DNA from: Promethearchaeota archaeon
GTDB taxonomy: Archaea > Asgardarchaeota > Lokiarchaeia > Sigynarchaeales > MK-D1
Assembly: GCA_016839385.1 (NCBI GenBank)
Contig: JAEOUK010000621.1
Coordinates: 1 to 16,328 of the forward strand
DNA length: 16,328 nt
Reading direction: 5' to 3'
This document shows, piece after piece, positions 1 to 7,720 of this stretch. Below the pieces are notes generated by a model. That model made no database searches and had not been told where the DNA came from. It saw only the letters and a list, made by a program, of their open reading frames with translations. Every line of letters starts with the position of its first letter. The stretch's first letter is position 1. Position numbers and translations under genes: made by a program.

Positions 1-1014
1 CACTGCGACTTCAATTTTACTTTGTGGAAAAATACGGAGAGGATAATAATCTAGGGAAATCCATGCATTCTCGACGCCTCCCCGAGGAATAGATAGCTCT
101 TGATATATTCCTGATTCTTCATTTTGCACATATTCATAACTTCTTCCTGTTAAAAGTGTACCTGCTAAGGTTACATTTACTGCAGAATTATTTAGTTGAT
201 GCCCAGCTACGGCATTCATTTCACTTAAGTCTGAACCTACTGAATAAGCAGTCCAATCATTCATATCGTACGAGAAAAGGATCCCATTGTAAGTTTCGAA
301 ATAATCTATATAATATCCATAATCAGTAATTGACCCATCGGATTCCATAGTGATTTTTACTGTGGATGCATTCATCCATGGCGTGAGTAAATCATCATAC
401 ACGCCAGAATACCAGTTTAAAGGGCTGTTGTCTTGATCCCATAGAAATATAGTATCATATATTCCTTGGGTGGAGATGTTCACAAAATGAAGCCTCATAT
501 AATCACACCCACTTCCATCAATCTCAATTGCTCCAATGGTGGGATCTGGATCTAAATTGTTTGAATAGGGATGTGCTGATTGAAATGTTTGCACATTATG
601 TGATGAATAGGTAATTCCGTTATCGCTACCAAAGTTCCCATTCGAAATCCAATTTTGCTCATCGACAAGATTTGTAATATTTGCAGAATATAGGTATCCC
701 TCCCATGAATTTACATCATCCAAAGGAAATTCCAAAGATTGTGATGTATACTCGGGATTCGATCCGTTTCCTATAGTTAATTGAGAAGTTTCTCTGTAGA
801 TTGCAGTTTCGTTAACAACAATGGCATCTTGGCTGTCAGAAAAAAGAATACCACTGTCAAATGGACCTGAAGAAACGGGATTTTCAACTGATGTCTGCTG
901 CTCATTGATTAACTCAGATCCATTGTGAAAATTAATCGCAAAATTTGAAGAAGCAATTATAACAAGTGCAAATAGTACTGTAGCCGCTTTAAGTAACTTT
1001 TTAACTGTAGTCAA
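1..1014 (-). CDS. Secreted surface protein, paralogue of the adjacent long gene (3' end outside window)
   Basis: The frame is open from a TTG at 1014 to the window edge, exactly 338 codons, so the C-terminus is missing. An in-frame TGA lies two codons upstream, and the reading frame has no better start. The first 26 residues form a signal peptide: TTVKKLLK, then a hydrophobic stretch to about residue 26. Residues about 63-330 match the N-terminal module of the neighbouring 1,382-residue protein in order and spacing: TIGNGSNPEYTSQ (80-92), WEGYLY (104-109), GCDYMRLHFV (169-178), DQDN (193-196), YGYYIDYFETYNG (232-244) and IYQELSIPRG (303-312). The two proteins are clearly homologous, at roughly two residues in five by eye. 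The TTG is supported by a TATA-like box about 26 bases upstream, which would give a leaderless message. No family is recognised and the function is unknown. A membrane anchor or intracellular domain may lie outside the window. Confidence 0.8.
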   Translation of the reverse strand, partial: MTTVKKLLKAATVLFALVIIASSNFAINFHNGSELINEQQTSVENPVSSGPFDSGILFSDSQDAIVVNETAIYRETSQLTIGNGSNPEYTSQSLEFPLDDVNSWEGYLYSANITNLVDEQNWISNGNFGSDNGITYSSHNVQTFQSAHPYSNNLDPDPTIGAIEIDGSGCDYMRLHFVNISTQGIYDTIFLWDQDNSPLNWYSGVYDDLLTPWMNASTVKITMESDGSITDYGYYIDYFETYNGILFSYDMNDWTAYSVGSDLSEMNAVAGHQLNNSAVNVTLAGTLLTGRSYEYVQNEESGIYQELSIPRGGVENAWISLDYYPLRIFPQSKIEVAV

Positions 1015-1035
1015 AGATCATAACCCTATTTATGA

Positions 1036-1043
1036 TATATAAT
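1036..1043 (-). promoter_or_regulatory. TATA-like box for the partial surface gene
   Basis: On the minus strand an alternating A/T block (TATATTATATATC) is centred near 1040. An archaeal TATA box sits about 26 bases before the transcription start, which puts the start at about 1014, right at the TTG start codon. This suggests leaderless transcription. In such A+T-rich DNA chance boxes are common. Confidence 0.4.
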
Positions 1044-1129
1044 ATACCCAAACTAAATCTTGTTTTTATATTTATATCAAATAGATCCTAAGTAAATATG
1101 TCGGTAAAATAGATAATAAAAATAAATTA

Positions 1130-1147
1130 GTCGTAGGATACTGCGAC
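1130..1147 (-). terminator. Hairpin plus T-rich tail after the long surface gene
   Basis: The plus strand reads GTCGTAG-GATA-CTGCGAC, a seven-pair stem with one G-U and a four-base loop. As minus-strand RNA it has one mismatch. It begins 14 bases beyond the stop codon of the long surface gene and is followed, in that gene's direction, by a T-rich tract. It is probably a 3'-end or processing signal between the two tandem paralogues. Confidence 0.4.
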
Positions 1148-1161
1148 CTTATTGATTTGGT

Positions 1162-4100
1162 TTATTTTTGTGGAACTATATACTTGCCTTTAACAAATTT
1201 TAAAATTACATCCTTTGCGGCAAGTTTATCTTCCTCTGGTATAAGAGATATCAGTGTCTTTAAGTGGAAAGTTTCCTTTTCCTCATGAAGAGTTTTGATT
1301 ACATTTGAGACTTGTTCTGAGAGTGAGTTTGCCTGAATGAATTTTTTCTCATAAATTTCACAGTTATCAGATAAATGGAAGTTCCTCAATAAAGATAGAT
1401 TGAAAATTTCCTCGAATAATTTTGGAGTAGTATCCATAAATATTGAGCGATTACCGGACCAACCCTCTAGAACAGATGCATAAATTCCCTCGAATTCTTC
1501 AATAAACTTTGATACTTTTTGTTTTATCGATTCAGATGCTTGTTGTTCTAAAATCAGAGCAACAATGATTTTATGACCTCCTGCTAAGAGAATCTTGAAA
1601 TTTTCATGGGTAAATTCTATGAATTCTTGTTTTTCAAAAACCATACCTTTTTCAAGTTCTTCATCCTCTCGAATAAACCTTTTACCTAGAAGGAGAATTG
1701 CTCTTACGAATCCAGAGAATAATTCTTCATTTTCTTCATCTAGACCACTTATTACATGCCTGTACATTAAGAGTCCACTGTGTTTCTCAGTAACTAGGAT
1801 ACCTTTGATATTGGTTATATCATCAAAGATTTGGGTTTTTTGTTTTAGTTTAGTGATCTCTTCTTCTTGACGCTTTTTCTTCTTGTTTTTTACACCAATG
1901 GCAATAAGAGTTCCGGATAGAGTAGATACTAAAACTACAGCACCTGCAACAAACCACCACCACTGTATTGGAGTATCTGTTGGTTGAGTTACTAGTGTCA
2001 AAGTAATTGTAGCAATCTCGTAATCAGGATTTGATGTTGTAACAGTGAAAGTTATAACAAATTGATCTTCTTGACTTGGAGCTGTTCCACTGAATTCATA
2101 AATTCCATTGCCAATTTCGGTTAAATAACCGGTTCCAAATATCCAGCTGTATGAAACTGTGGCATTTAAAATTGGTGTTGAAGTTCTCGGATCTTCAATA
2201 TAAATTCTAGTTGTAAATTTATCCCGTTTAGATACCGCAAGTATAGCTCCATCCTGCAAATCTATATTTATGCTTATTCGAGTAATTGAAATTTGCAGTA
2301 TTTCAGATGCAGATTGATATCCCGTTTCATTAAATATCACACTAATGAAGTTCACACCTAATCCAAAGAATTCTGATTCAATAATTCCAAAATGATAATC
2401 ATCAACTAGGGAAAATGGAGGTGAAAAATCTTCTCCGTTGGAAATTTGAATTGTTCCAGTTGTTACTGGAAGATCTCCAAAAGTTGTGTAAACACCTATT
2501 GTAAAATTGAGATCTTGTTGTATTTTCGCTGCATATGACTTATTCAATGTACAATCTGATGAGTCGATTAGGATTTGAAAATAAACAGATCTAGGAAGAA
2601 TTTGTATTCGGGTCACTAATTCTTTTGTGATATATCCGCTTCGAGATGCATTTATTTGGATATCATATGTTCCTGGTCCTGTGAACGAATTGCTTGAATT
2701 TATATCGACGGTATACTCACCGTCAATAATATCTTCAGTTACGTAATAATCAGTCAAATTGAGTGATATTGAAGCTTCAGTAATGCCCAAAATAACAGGT
2801 TTTTGATGATAATCTAACCGTATAGTGAAATTTGTACCATAATCAATATTACTATCTAAACCAATTATTTTCAACTCAGTTTCCGAAACTAAATCAATTT
2901 CTATTGAGAACAATAAATCATAGAATCCCTCTCCTGAAACATTGAAATCAACCATGTACGTTCCAGCACCAGAAAGATCAATTGTATCAAGGGTTGTATC
3001 ATATATTCCTGCACTTGTCTCAGTAAGGAACCTTATCCCAGAAGTCCAATTATATTCGACATTTAAGCCTGAGAGTTTTACTCCAGTATTGGAATCATTT
3101 AATAAAAGACGAATTGGAACAACATCACCGGAAATAGCTTCAGTTATGGAATCTAAAATTGCATCTCGAGGATAAAGAATTGTGTTTTGTATATTGTGTT
3201 TAATTTCGAAGGTACCATTCAATCCTCCAGCAGCAGTTCCGTTAGTCCAAATAATACGGTATTGATATATTCCTCCTGAAGAATTACCTGCACCAACTTC
3301 AAAGCTTGGAAATTCAATGCTACCAGTCACATCAGGAGTTACATTATCTGTATACCATTCTGTACTATCCGGATTGTAAATTTTAAGTTCTGCATTGGTA
3401 GCAAGTATATTAGCAATTGGACCCACAGACATATTCAAATCAGTTCGAAATGAGACTGATTCTCCTACATCATATGAAAAACTGCTCAGATAATGTTGCC
3501 AAGTCCCATGCAATAATTCAGTATTGCTAGTCTCAAGCATATTCGTGGATTCAGCATAAATTTTCCACCATCCAAAAGAGTTCGTATCAACCGAAAATGA
3601 AGAATCATTCTTATTCCCATCATTGAATACCGTACTTAATCCCGTGGGATCTTCAATGTCGTATATTTCCCAATCTCTTGGTTTTTCTCCAGTATACTGA
3701 AAATCATTATAACCAGTTGGAATATACACATTATGATAAGTTGTCCATCGAATGGTTTCATTAGTGTAAATTGTTAATTGTGAGCCTGGTGAACCATGAG
3801 ATTGGGATGCAGTGTTTGTTGTGTGGTATCCGTATAGGGTTGATGAAAGGTCAAATTCTATTTTTGGAGCATCTACAGTCATAGAAATTTGCATTGGATC
3901 AGAATCCCAAGTATTATATCTACTGAAAGTAGCTGAACCCCAGTCGGAGCTCGAATCAGTTAGTGTGAATCCATCAAATTCGATATTAATATTTGATTGA
4001 GTGGAATTCGCACTAGTTTTCAAAATTAATTTAATATTATCAAAATATGCTTCTTGAATATCTAGATGATTAAATCCAGTATATTCTACACCATTGCCAA

Positions 4101-5310
4101 TTTCGATTCCCACAGATAAACTAATACTTTGACCATTTACCACATTATTGAAGATAGCTGAACTATTTTCCCATAAATCTATATTAATAAGTCCTGTACT
4201 GTGCCATTTTCCTAATCCAGCATTTGTAATAGTTCGAAATCCTCGAGAGTAGACGATTTCTCCGTTAATTTTTAAAAATGCAAAATTGTCGTTTGTTTCA
4301 ATACCACGTAATAAATTGTAATCCATAGATACCCAAGCATCAATAACTTCACCTCTAGGAATAGTTAAATCTTGATAAAAACCAGCCTCATCCCCTTCTT
4401 CATAGGAATATGAAGGAGCACTATCGATTCCCTCAATTATAGCCCATAAGGCAGAATGATTTCCCTGTTCGCTAGATCCACCGTATAATCGTGAGGGATC
4501 TATGGTATTTTCATAATAATTCCATCCGGAACTGTCAATCGTAAACATACTTCCATTATAAGTTTCGAAGAAATCCACATAATACCCATATCTCTCAACA
4601 GTATTATCGGAGCTCATTGAGATCTTCAATGTTGAAGCGGAATACCAAGGTGTATAAAAGTCAGAATAGTATCCTGCAAAAAAATCAACTATGGTGTTAT
4701 CTTGATCAGAAATATAAAGTGCATCCCAATAATATTCCACGTCTATCGTTACAAAATGCAGTCTCATATAATCGCAATCTGTTCCATCAATTGTGGAAAT
4801 ATAGGATGTTGGATTGAGATTTTTACCATAATTATGTGAAGATTGATATGTCTGGTAAGTCTGAGCACCATACGATAATCCCATATCACTACCAATATCT
4901 CCATTATCAATCCAGTCTCTCTCATCTCGAATATTTGAAATAGTCGAATTGTAATAATATCCCTCCCAATCATGAGTATCATCTATTGGAAACTCTGCAT
5001 TTTGAGAAGTATAAAGAGGATTAGTCCCATTTCCAATAGTAAAATGTTGAGAAGAGGAATATACTGCTGTTTCATTGATTGTGATAGCATCTTGCACTCC
5101 TGTATACAATAATTCATTTTCAAAAAGTTCTGAGGATTTTGGATTGTTTAACAATGCTTCTGGTGTATTCTTTTCACTGTATAACTCCTCATTTTGAAAG
5201 GATGATGGGATGGAAGCAGTAGATATTGAGATTATAAAAAAAACTGTGATAAGCAATGATTTAATTATCGTATTACGTGAACTAGATATTTTAAATTTCC
5301 TTAAAGTCAT
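1162..5310 (-). CDS. Giant single-pass surface protein with extracellular beta domains and a cytoplasmic longin/roadblock-like domain
   Basis: The ATG at 5310 is chosen because GGTGA precedes it by five bases; TTG 5322 and GTG 5319 are in-frame alternatives. The product has 1,382 residues, numbered from this ATG. A signal helix lies at 15-32. Residues about 74-336 are a module shared with the partial gene to the left, including CDYMRLHFV (179-187). The following stretch to about residue 430 looks like a jelly-roll (GFYQDLTIPRG, then YFDNIKLIL). Asn/Ser/Thr-rich, beta-strand-rich, Ig-like segments full of potential N-glycosylation sites follow. One membrane helix at 1117-1140 starts WWWFVAGAVV and is followed by KNKKKKRQ, so the C-terminus faces the cytoplasm. 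Residues about 1163-1286 alternate strands and helices (GILVTEKHSGLLMYRH, FIEFTHENFKILLAGGHKII, SKFIEEFEGIYASVLEGWSG) in the manner of Asgard longin/roadblock-like modules. A helical tail closes the protein. A receptor or adhesin role is inferred. The architecture is confident, the exact fold names less so. Confidence 0.85.
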   Translation of the reverse strand: MTLRKFKISSSRNTIIKSLLITVFFIISISTASIPSSFQNEELYSEKNTPEALLNNPKSSELFENELLYTGVQDAITINETAVYSSSQHFTIGNGTNPLYTSQNAEFPIDDTHDWEGYYYNSTISNIRDERDWIDNGDIGSDMGLSYGAQTYQTYQSSHNYGKNLNPTSYISTIDGTDCDYMRLHFVTIDVEYYWDALYISDQDNTIVDFFAGYYSDFYTPWYSASTLKISMSSDNTVERYGYYVDFFETYNGSMFTIDSSGWNYYENTIDPSRLYGGSSEQGNHSALWAIIEGIDSAPSYSYEEGDEAGFYQDLTIPRGEVIDAWVSMDYNLLRGIETNDNFAFLKINGEIVYSRGFRTITNAGLGKWHSTGLINIDLWENSSAIFNNVVNGQSISLSVGIEIGNGVEYTGFNHLDIQEAYFDNIKLILKTSANSTQSNINIEFDGFTLTDSSSDWGSATFSRYNTWDSDPMQISMTVDAPKIEFDLSSTLYGYHTTNTASQSHGSPGSQLTIYTNETIRWTTYHNVYIPTGYNDFQYTGEKPRDWEIYDIEDPTGLSTVFNDGNKNDSSFSVDTNSFGWWKIYAESTNMLETSNTELLHGTWQHYLSSFSYDVGESVSFRTDLNMSVGPIANILATNAELKIYNPDSTEWYTDNVTPDVTGSIEFPSFEVGAGNSSGGIYQYRIIWTNGTAAGGLNGTFEIKHNIQNTILYPRDAILDSITEAISGDVVPIRLLLNDSNTGVKLSGLNVEYNWTSGIRFLTETSAGIYDTTLDTIDLSGAGTYMVDFNVSGEGFYDLLFSIEIDLVSETELKIIGLDSNIDYGTNFTIRLDYHQKPVILGITEASISLNLTDYYVTEDIIDGEYTVDINSSNSFTGPGTYDIQINASRSGYITKELVTRIQILPRSVYFQILIDSSDCTLNKSYAAKIQQDLNFTIGVYTTFGDLPVTTGTIQISNGEDFSPPFSLVDDYHFGIIESEFFGLGVNFISVIFNETGYQSASEILQISITRISINIDLQDGAILAVSKRDKFTTRIYIEDPRTSTPILNATVSYSWIFGTGYLTEIGNGIYEFSGTAPSQEDQFVITFTVTTSNPDYEIATITLTLVTQPTDTPIQWWWFVAGAVVLVSTLSGTLIAIGVKNKKKKRQEEEITKLKQKTQIFDDITNIKGILVTEKHSGLLMYRHVISGLDEENEELFSGFVRAILLLGKRFIREDEELEKGMVFEKQEFIEFTHENFKILLAGGHKIIVALILEQQASESIKQKVSKFIEEFEGIYASVLEGWSGNRSIFMDTTPKLFEEIFNLSLLRNFHLSDNCEIYEKKFIQANSLSEQVSNVIKTLHEEKETFHLKTLISLIPEEDKLAAKDVILKFVKGKYIVPQK
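1891..1962 (-). other. Transmembrane helix and stop-transfer of the long surface protein
   Basis: These bases encode WWWFVAGAVV through IAIGV, 24 residues without charge, followed directly by KNKKKKRQ. The positive-inside rule makes the preceding 1,100 residues external and the last 240 cytoplasmic. It is the only strong hydrophobic segment apart from the N-terminal signal helix. Confidence 0.85.
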
Positions 5311-5315
5311 TCTAT

Positions 5316-5320
5316 TCACC
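5316..5320 (-). promoter_or_regulatory. Ribosome binding site deciding the start of the long surface gene
   Basis: GGTGA on the minus strand matches the archaeal 16S anti-Shine-Dalgarno core. It is separated from the ATG at 5310-5308 by five bases (ATAGA). The TTG at 5322 and GTG at 5319 overlap this site, which argues against them as starts. Confidence 0.6.
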
Positions 5321-5377
5321 AATTTGTTAAAAACACTTGTATTTATCCGTTTTTGTTTGTTTTGAGCAAATTTATTT

Positions 5378-5389
5378 AGTAAATTTACT
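5378..5389. repeat. 12-bp perfect palindrome upstream of the long surface gene
   Basis: AGTAAATTTACT is a perfect palindrome about 70 bases before the ATG of the long surface gene, in the 155-base gap between it and the dUTPase gene. It could be a regulator site or chance in A+T-rich DNA. The rest of this gap shows no gene. Confidence 0.35.
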
Positions 5390-5450
5390 CTGATGGTATA
5401 TTGAGGTCAATACACTCGTAAATGGTTAAGGAAAGAAAATATTATTTGAC

Positions 5451-5456
5451 AAAAAA
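5451..5456 (-). terminator. Poly-T terminator of the dUTPase gene
   Basis: Six T residues on the minus strand begin ten bases after the dUTPase stop codon, with further T-rich sequence beyond. Archaeal RNA polymerase can terminate on such tracts without a hairpin. The evidence is only the tract and its position. Confidence 0.35.
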
Positions 5457-5465
5457 GGAATTCAA

Positions 5466-5963
5466 TTACTTTTTTATATCTACTCCAGTCGATCCAAATC
5501 CACCTAACCCTCTATCAGAATCAGATAAATCCTCTACTTCGATTAATTCAGTCTCAGGCAGCTTTCGGATAATAAATTGACAAATTTTCTCATTTTTTTT
5601 AATGATCACATCCTCATTTGAGAGATTAACGATTATTGCCATCCATTCATTACGATATCCAGCATCAATAGTTCCGGGTGTGTTTACAATCGAAAGACCT
5701 TTCCATAAAGCATTTCCACTCCTTGGTGCAACAGCTGCATAATATCCGACAGGTATAACCGTAGCAAATCCTAGAGGACATCCAATCCTCTCTAATGGTT
5801 TTAGAGTATATTCATCTACATTGACATCCATTAGTTTTTTATTTCCATTTTCGACAATTGGTTTTTTAAAACTACGAACGTAACAATCATATCCCGCATC
5901 GTCTTTATGTGATCGGGTTGGTAATTTCGCATCTTTTGTCCATTTCTTAATGTAGATTTTCAT
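5466..5963 (-). CDS. dut: Trimeric dUTP diphosphatase (dUTPase)
   Basis: This enzyme hydrolyses dUTP to dUMP and pyrophosphate in the cytoplasm, which supplies dUMP for thymidylate and keeps uracil out of DNA. All five dUTPase motifs appear in order in 165 residues: I DDAGYD (21-26), II PRSGNA (80-85), III GTIDAGYRNEW (97-107, with Asp100 and the uracil-side Tyr103), IV EKICQFI (125-131) and V RGLGGFGSTG (151-160). The length is normal for the trimeric family, with a slightly long insert at 31-55. The frame stays open upstream to 6155, but that extension overlaps the divergent GNAT gene and has no dUTPase similarity. MKIYIKKWTKDAKLP is a typical dUTPase beginning, so the ATG at 5963 is preferred. 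The complete C-terminal motif V argues for a dUTPase rather than a dCTP deaminase. Confidence 0.95.
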   Translation of the reverse strand: MKIYIKKWTKDAKLPTRSHKDDAGYDCYVRSFKKPIVENGNKKLMDVNVDEYTLKPLERIGCPLGFATVIPVGYYAAVAPRSGNALWKGLSIVNTPGTIDAGYRNEWMAIIVNLSNEDVIIKKNEKICQFIIRKLPETELIEVEDLSDSDRGLGGFGSTGVDIKK

Positions 5964-6016
5964 AGTTTCCCAATATTCATATTTCTTAAAAAACGTAAAG
6001 AACAAGCAGTTAATAA

Positions 6017-6024
6017 TTTTATAA
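6017..6024 (+). promoter_or_regulatory. TATA-like box in the dUTPase/GNAT divergent region
   Basis: TTTTATAA lies about 50 bases before the ATG at 6068, predicting a transcript start near 6046 and a leader of about 20 bases. The 104-base divergent gap also has to hold the dUTPase promoter. A T-rich TTTTTTAA element on the minus strand just upstream of that ATG may serve it. No tRNA or other gene is seen in the gap. Confidence 0.35.
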
Positions 6025-6067
6025 TCAAAACAACAACATTTTTGAGCTTTCACTCTAAGATTCATGT

Positions 6068-6517
6068 ATGGAAATTGTACGATATGACCCGCGGAATGAC
6101 AAGGAAGAATTAGTGAAATTGGCAACTGCTTTCTCCGATAGGAGCTACATTCCATTTGATGAAATAACGTTTAAAAAAGAGATTGAGCAACGAGTATTAG
6201 ACCTAAAATTACGAAACTCTATTATTCTTGCTAAAGAAGATGGAAAAATTATTGGTGCAGGAACATTTTCCCCATATAATGATGATTTTGGAAACTCACA
6301 TTGTATCGTTCATCAAGTCCTTACATTCAAAGATGATGCATACAAGCGTGGAATTGAAGAAACCATTATGAGAGAATTATTCAAATATATCAAAAATACG
6401 ATGAATATTTCAAAAATTGAAATTTTATGTGATCCAAAAGATTCTCGATTTCAATCAATTCTCATGAAATTAGGAATCCATCGTTCAAAACTGTATTTAT
6501 ATGAACATAATTTGTAA
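6068..6517 (+). CDS. GNAT-like N-acetyltransferase domain protein
   Basis: A 149-residue soluble protein. The order of elements fits the GNAT fold: a helical start (13-22, 33-47), a strand pair around IILAKEDGKIIGAGTFSP (52-69, the usual 'I-A-E-x-D-G-x-I-I-G' hairpin), a strand HQVLTF (82-87), a helix beginning KRGIEETIMREL (93-104) where acetyl-CoA would bind, then a strand KIEILC (116-121) and a helix SRFQSILMKLG (126-136) near the end. The acetyl-CoA loop is a degenerate form of the usual Q/RxxGxG/A, so catalysis is uncertain and the substrate is unknown. The gene ends 17 bases before dpaL and is probably co-transcribed with it. Confidence 0.6.
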   Translation: MEIVRYDPRNDKEELVKLATAFSDRSYIPFDEITFKKEIEQRVLDLKLRNSIILAKEDGKIIGAGTFSPYNDDFGNSHCIVHQVLTFKDDAYKRGIEETIMRELFKYIKNTMNISKIEILCDPKDSRFQSILMKLGIHRSKLYLYEHNL

Positions 6518-6534
6518 ATACGGATGAAAAATCC

Positions 6535-7677
6535 ATGCAGAAATTTTTTATAAACCCAAATTCAAAATCTCATATTGTAATACCTACTTTTTCTCAAAAA
6601 TCATTAATGTTTCATCGTTCTTTACCTGATTACCGACCAACTCCTTTACATTCGATGAAGAGCTTGGCTCAAATGGTGGGTTGTGAGAATATTTATGTCA
6701 AAGATGAATCTGATAGGTTAAATCTTCCTGCATTCAAGATATTAGGAGCATCTTACGCCACGATTAAAGTTCTTGAACAGAATTTTGGTCTTCATTATTC
6801 TAATATCGAAGATTTTAAACAACAATTAAAAAAATATAAAGATTTGAGACTGGTTACAGCCACAGACGGAAACCACGGTAGAGCTGTTGCTCATATGGCC
6901 AATATTCTAGAATTAAAATCTTCTATCTATGTGCCAAAATACACAAAAAGAGCACGAATTGAAGCTATTCAATCTGAAGGTGCAGAAGTGATTATTGTTG
7001 ATGGTAATTATGATCAAGCAGTAAATCTAGCAGCAGATCAAAAAGCTGTGATAATTCAAGATACTGGATATCCAGGATATGAAAGTATTCCAAAATATAT
7101 CGTTGAAGGATATTCAACTATGTTCTGGGAAATAGAAGAACAAATGCAATCTCAAGACTTACCGTATCCTGATTTGATAATTGCTCCAATTGGCGTGGGA
7201 AGTTTTATCTCTGCTGTCATACAGTTCTATAAATCAGACACCACTTTTAGGAAACCATTAATTTTTGGTGTAGAACCTGAAAAAGCGCCTTGTGCCTTCG
7301 AAGCGATTAAAAATGATAAAATAATAACCTTAAATAGTCCTTATGAGTCAGTTATGGCTGGACTAAGTTGTGGAAAAATATCTACTATATCCTTTCCTGT
7401 TTTAAAGGTCGGTGTTGATGCACTGATTTTAGTTAGTGATGAAGAAGCACTTAGAGCAATGAAAGTCCTGTCAGAACAGAAAATCATATCAGGAGAATCA
7501 GGTTCTGCTAGCTTTGCAGCACTGAACGTATTATTTTCTAAACATGGGAAAGAATTAAGAAGACATTTCTATATCAATGAAAAGTCCAACATTTTAATAT
7601 TTTCCACTGAAGGAGCAACTGATCCTGAAATGTATCAAGCAGTTATGAAATCAAATAACCTCGCAGATCTCCTCTGA
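6535..7677 (+). CDS. dpaL: Diaminopropionate ammonia-lyase, PLP-dependent (fold-type II)
   Basis: The enzyme family splits 2,3-diaminopropionate into pyruvate and two ammonia. The sequence carries the family's key elements in 380 residues: DYRPTPL (32-38), KDES (56-59), the PLP-lysine loop AFKILGASYA with Lys68, the catalytic-aspartate motif TATDGNHGRAVA with Asp111, QDTGYPGY with Asp176, the glycine loop IGVGS near 219-223, GESGSASFAAL, and the C-terminal STEGATDPEMY. Lys68, Asp111 and Asp176 correspond to the Lys77, Asp120 and Asp189 that I recall for the E. coli enzyme. Threonine synthase and threonine dehydratase share the fold but lack the TDGNHGR and TEGxTDP signatures. The gene lies 17 bases after the GNAT gene and 43 bases before rpiA. 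Diaminopropionate use by the host is an inference from family membership. Confidence 0.9.
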   Translation: MQKFFINPNSKSHIVIPTFSQKSLMFHRSLPDYRPTPLHSMKSLAQMVGCENIYVKDESDRLNLPAFKILGASYATIKVLEQNFGLHYSNIEDFKQQLKKYKDLRLVTATDGNHGRAVAHMANILELKSSIYVPKYTKRARIEAIQSEGAEVIIVDGNYDQAVNLAADQKAVIIQDTGYPGYESIPKYIVEGYSTMFWEIEEQMQSQDLPYPDLIIAPIGVGSFISAVIQFYKSDTTFRKPLIFGVEPEKAPCAFEAIKNDKIITLNSPYESVMAGLSCGKISTISFPVLKVGVDALILVSDEEALRAMKVLSEQKIISGESGSASFAALNVLFSKHGKELRRHFYINEKSNILIFSTEGATDPEMYQAVMKSNNLADLL

Positions 7678-7720
7678 GGATAAACACTTAATAGCATATG
7701 TAATTAAATGAAATTAGAAA

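Noticed and set aside
4764..4982. Open frames in other phases inside the long surface gene, and similar short frames antisense to NOG1, the 412-residue gene and mfnF
   Set aside because: All lie wholly or largely within well-supported genes, have no recognisable motifs and fit chance frames in A+T-rich DNA.
5964..6155. Upstream extension of the dUTPase frame (64 extra residues)
   Set aside because: It overlaps the divergent GNAT gene, includes a Cys-rich non-dUTPase stretch, and the ATG at 5963 gives a normal family N-terminus.
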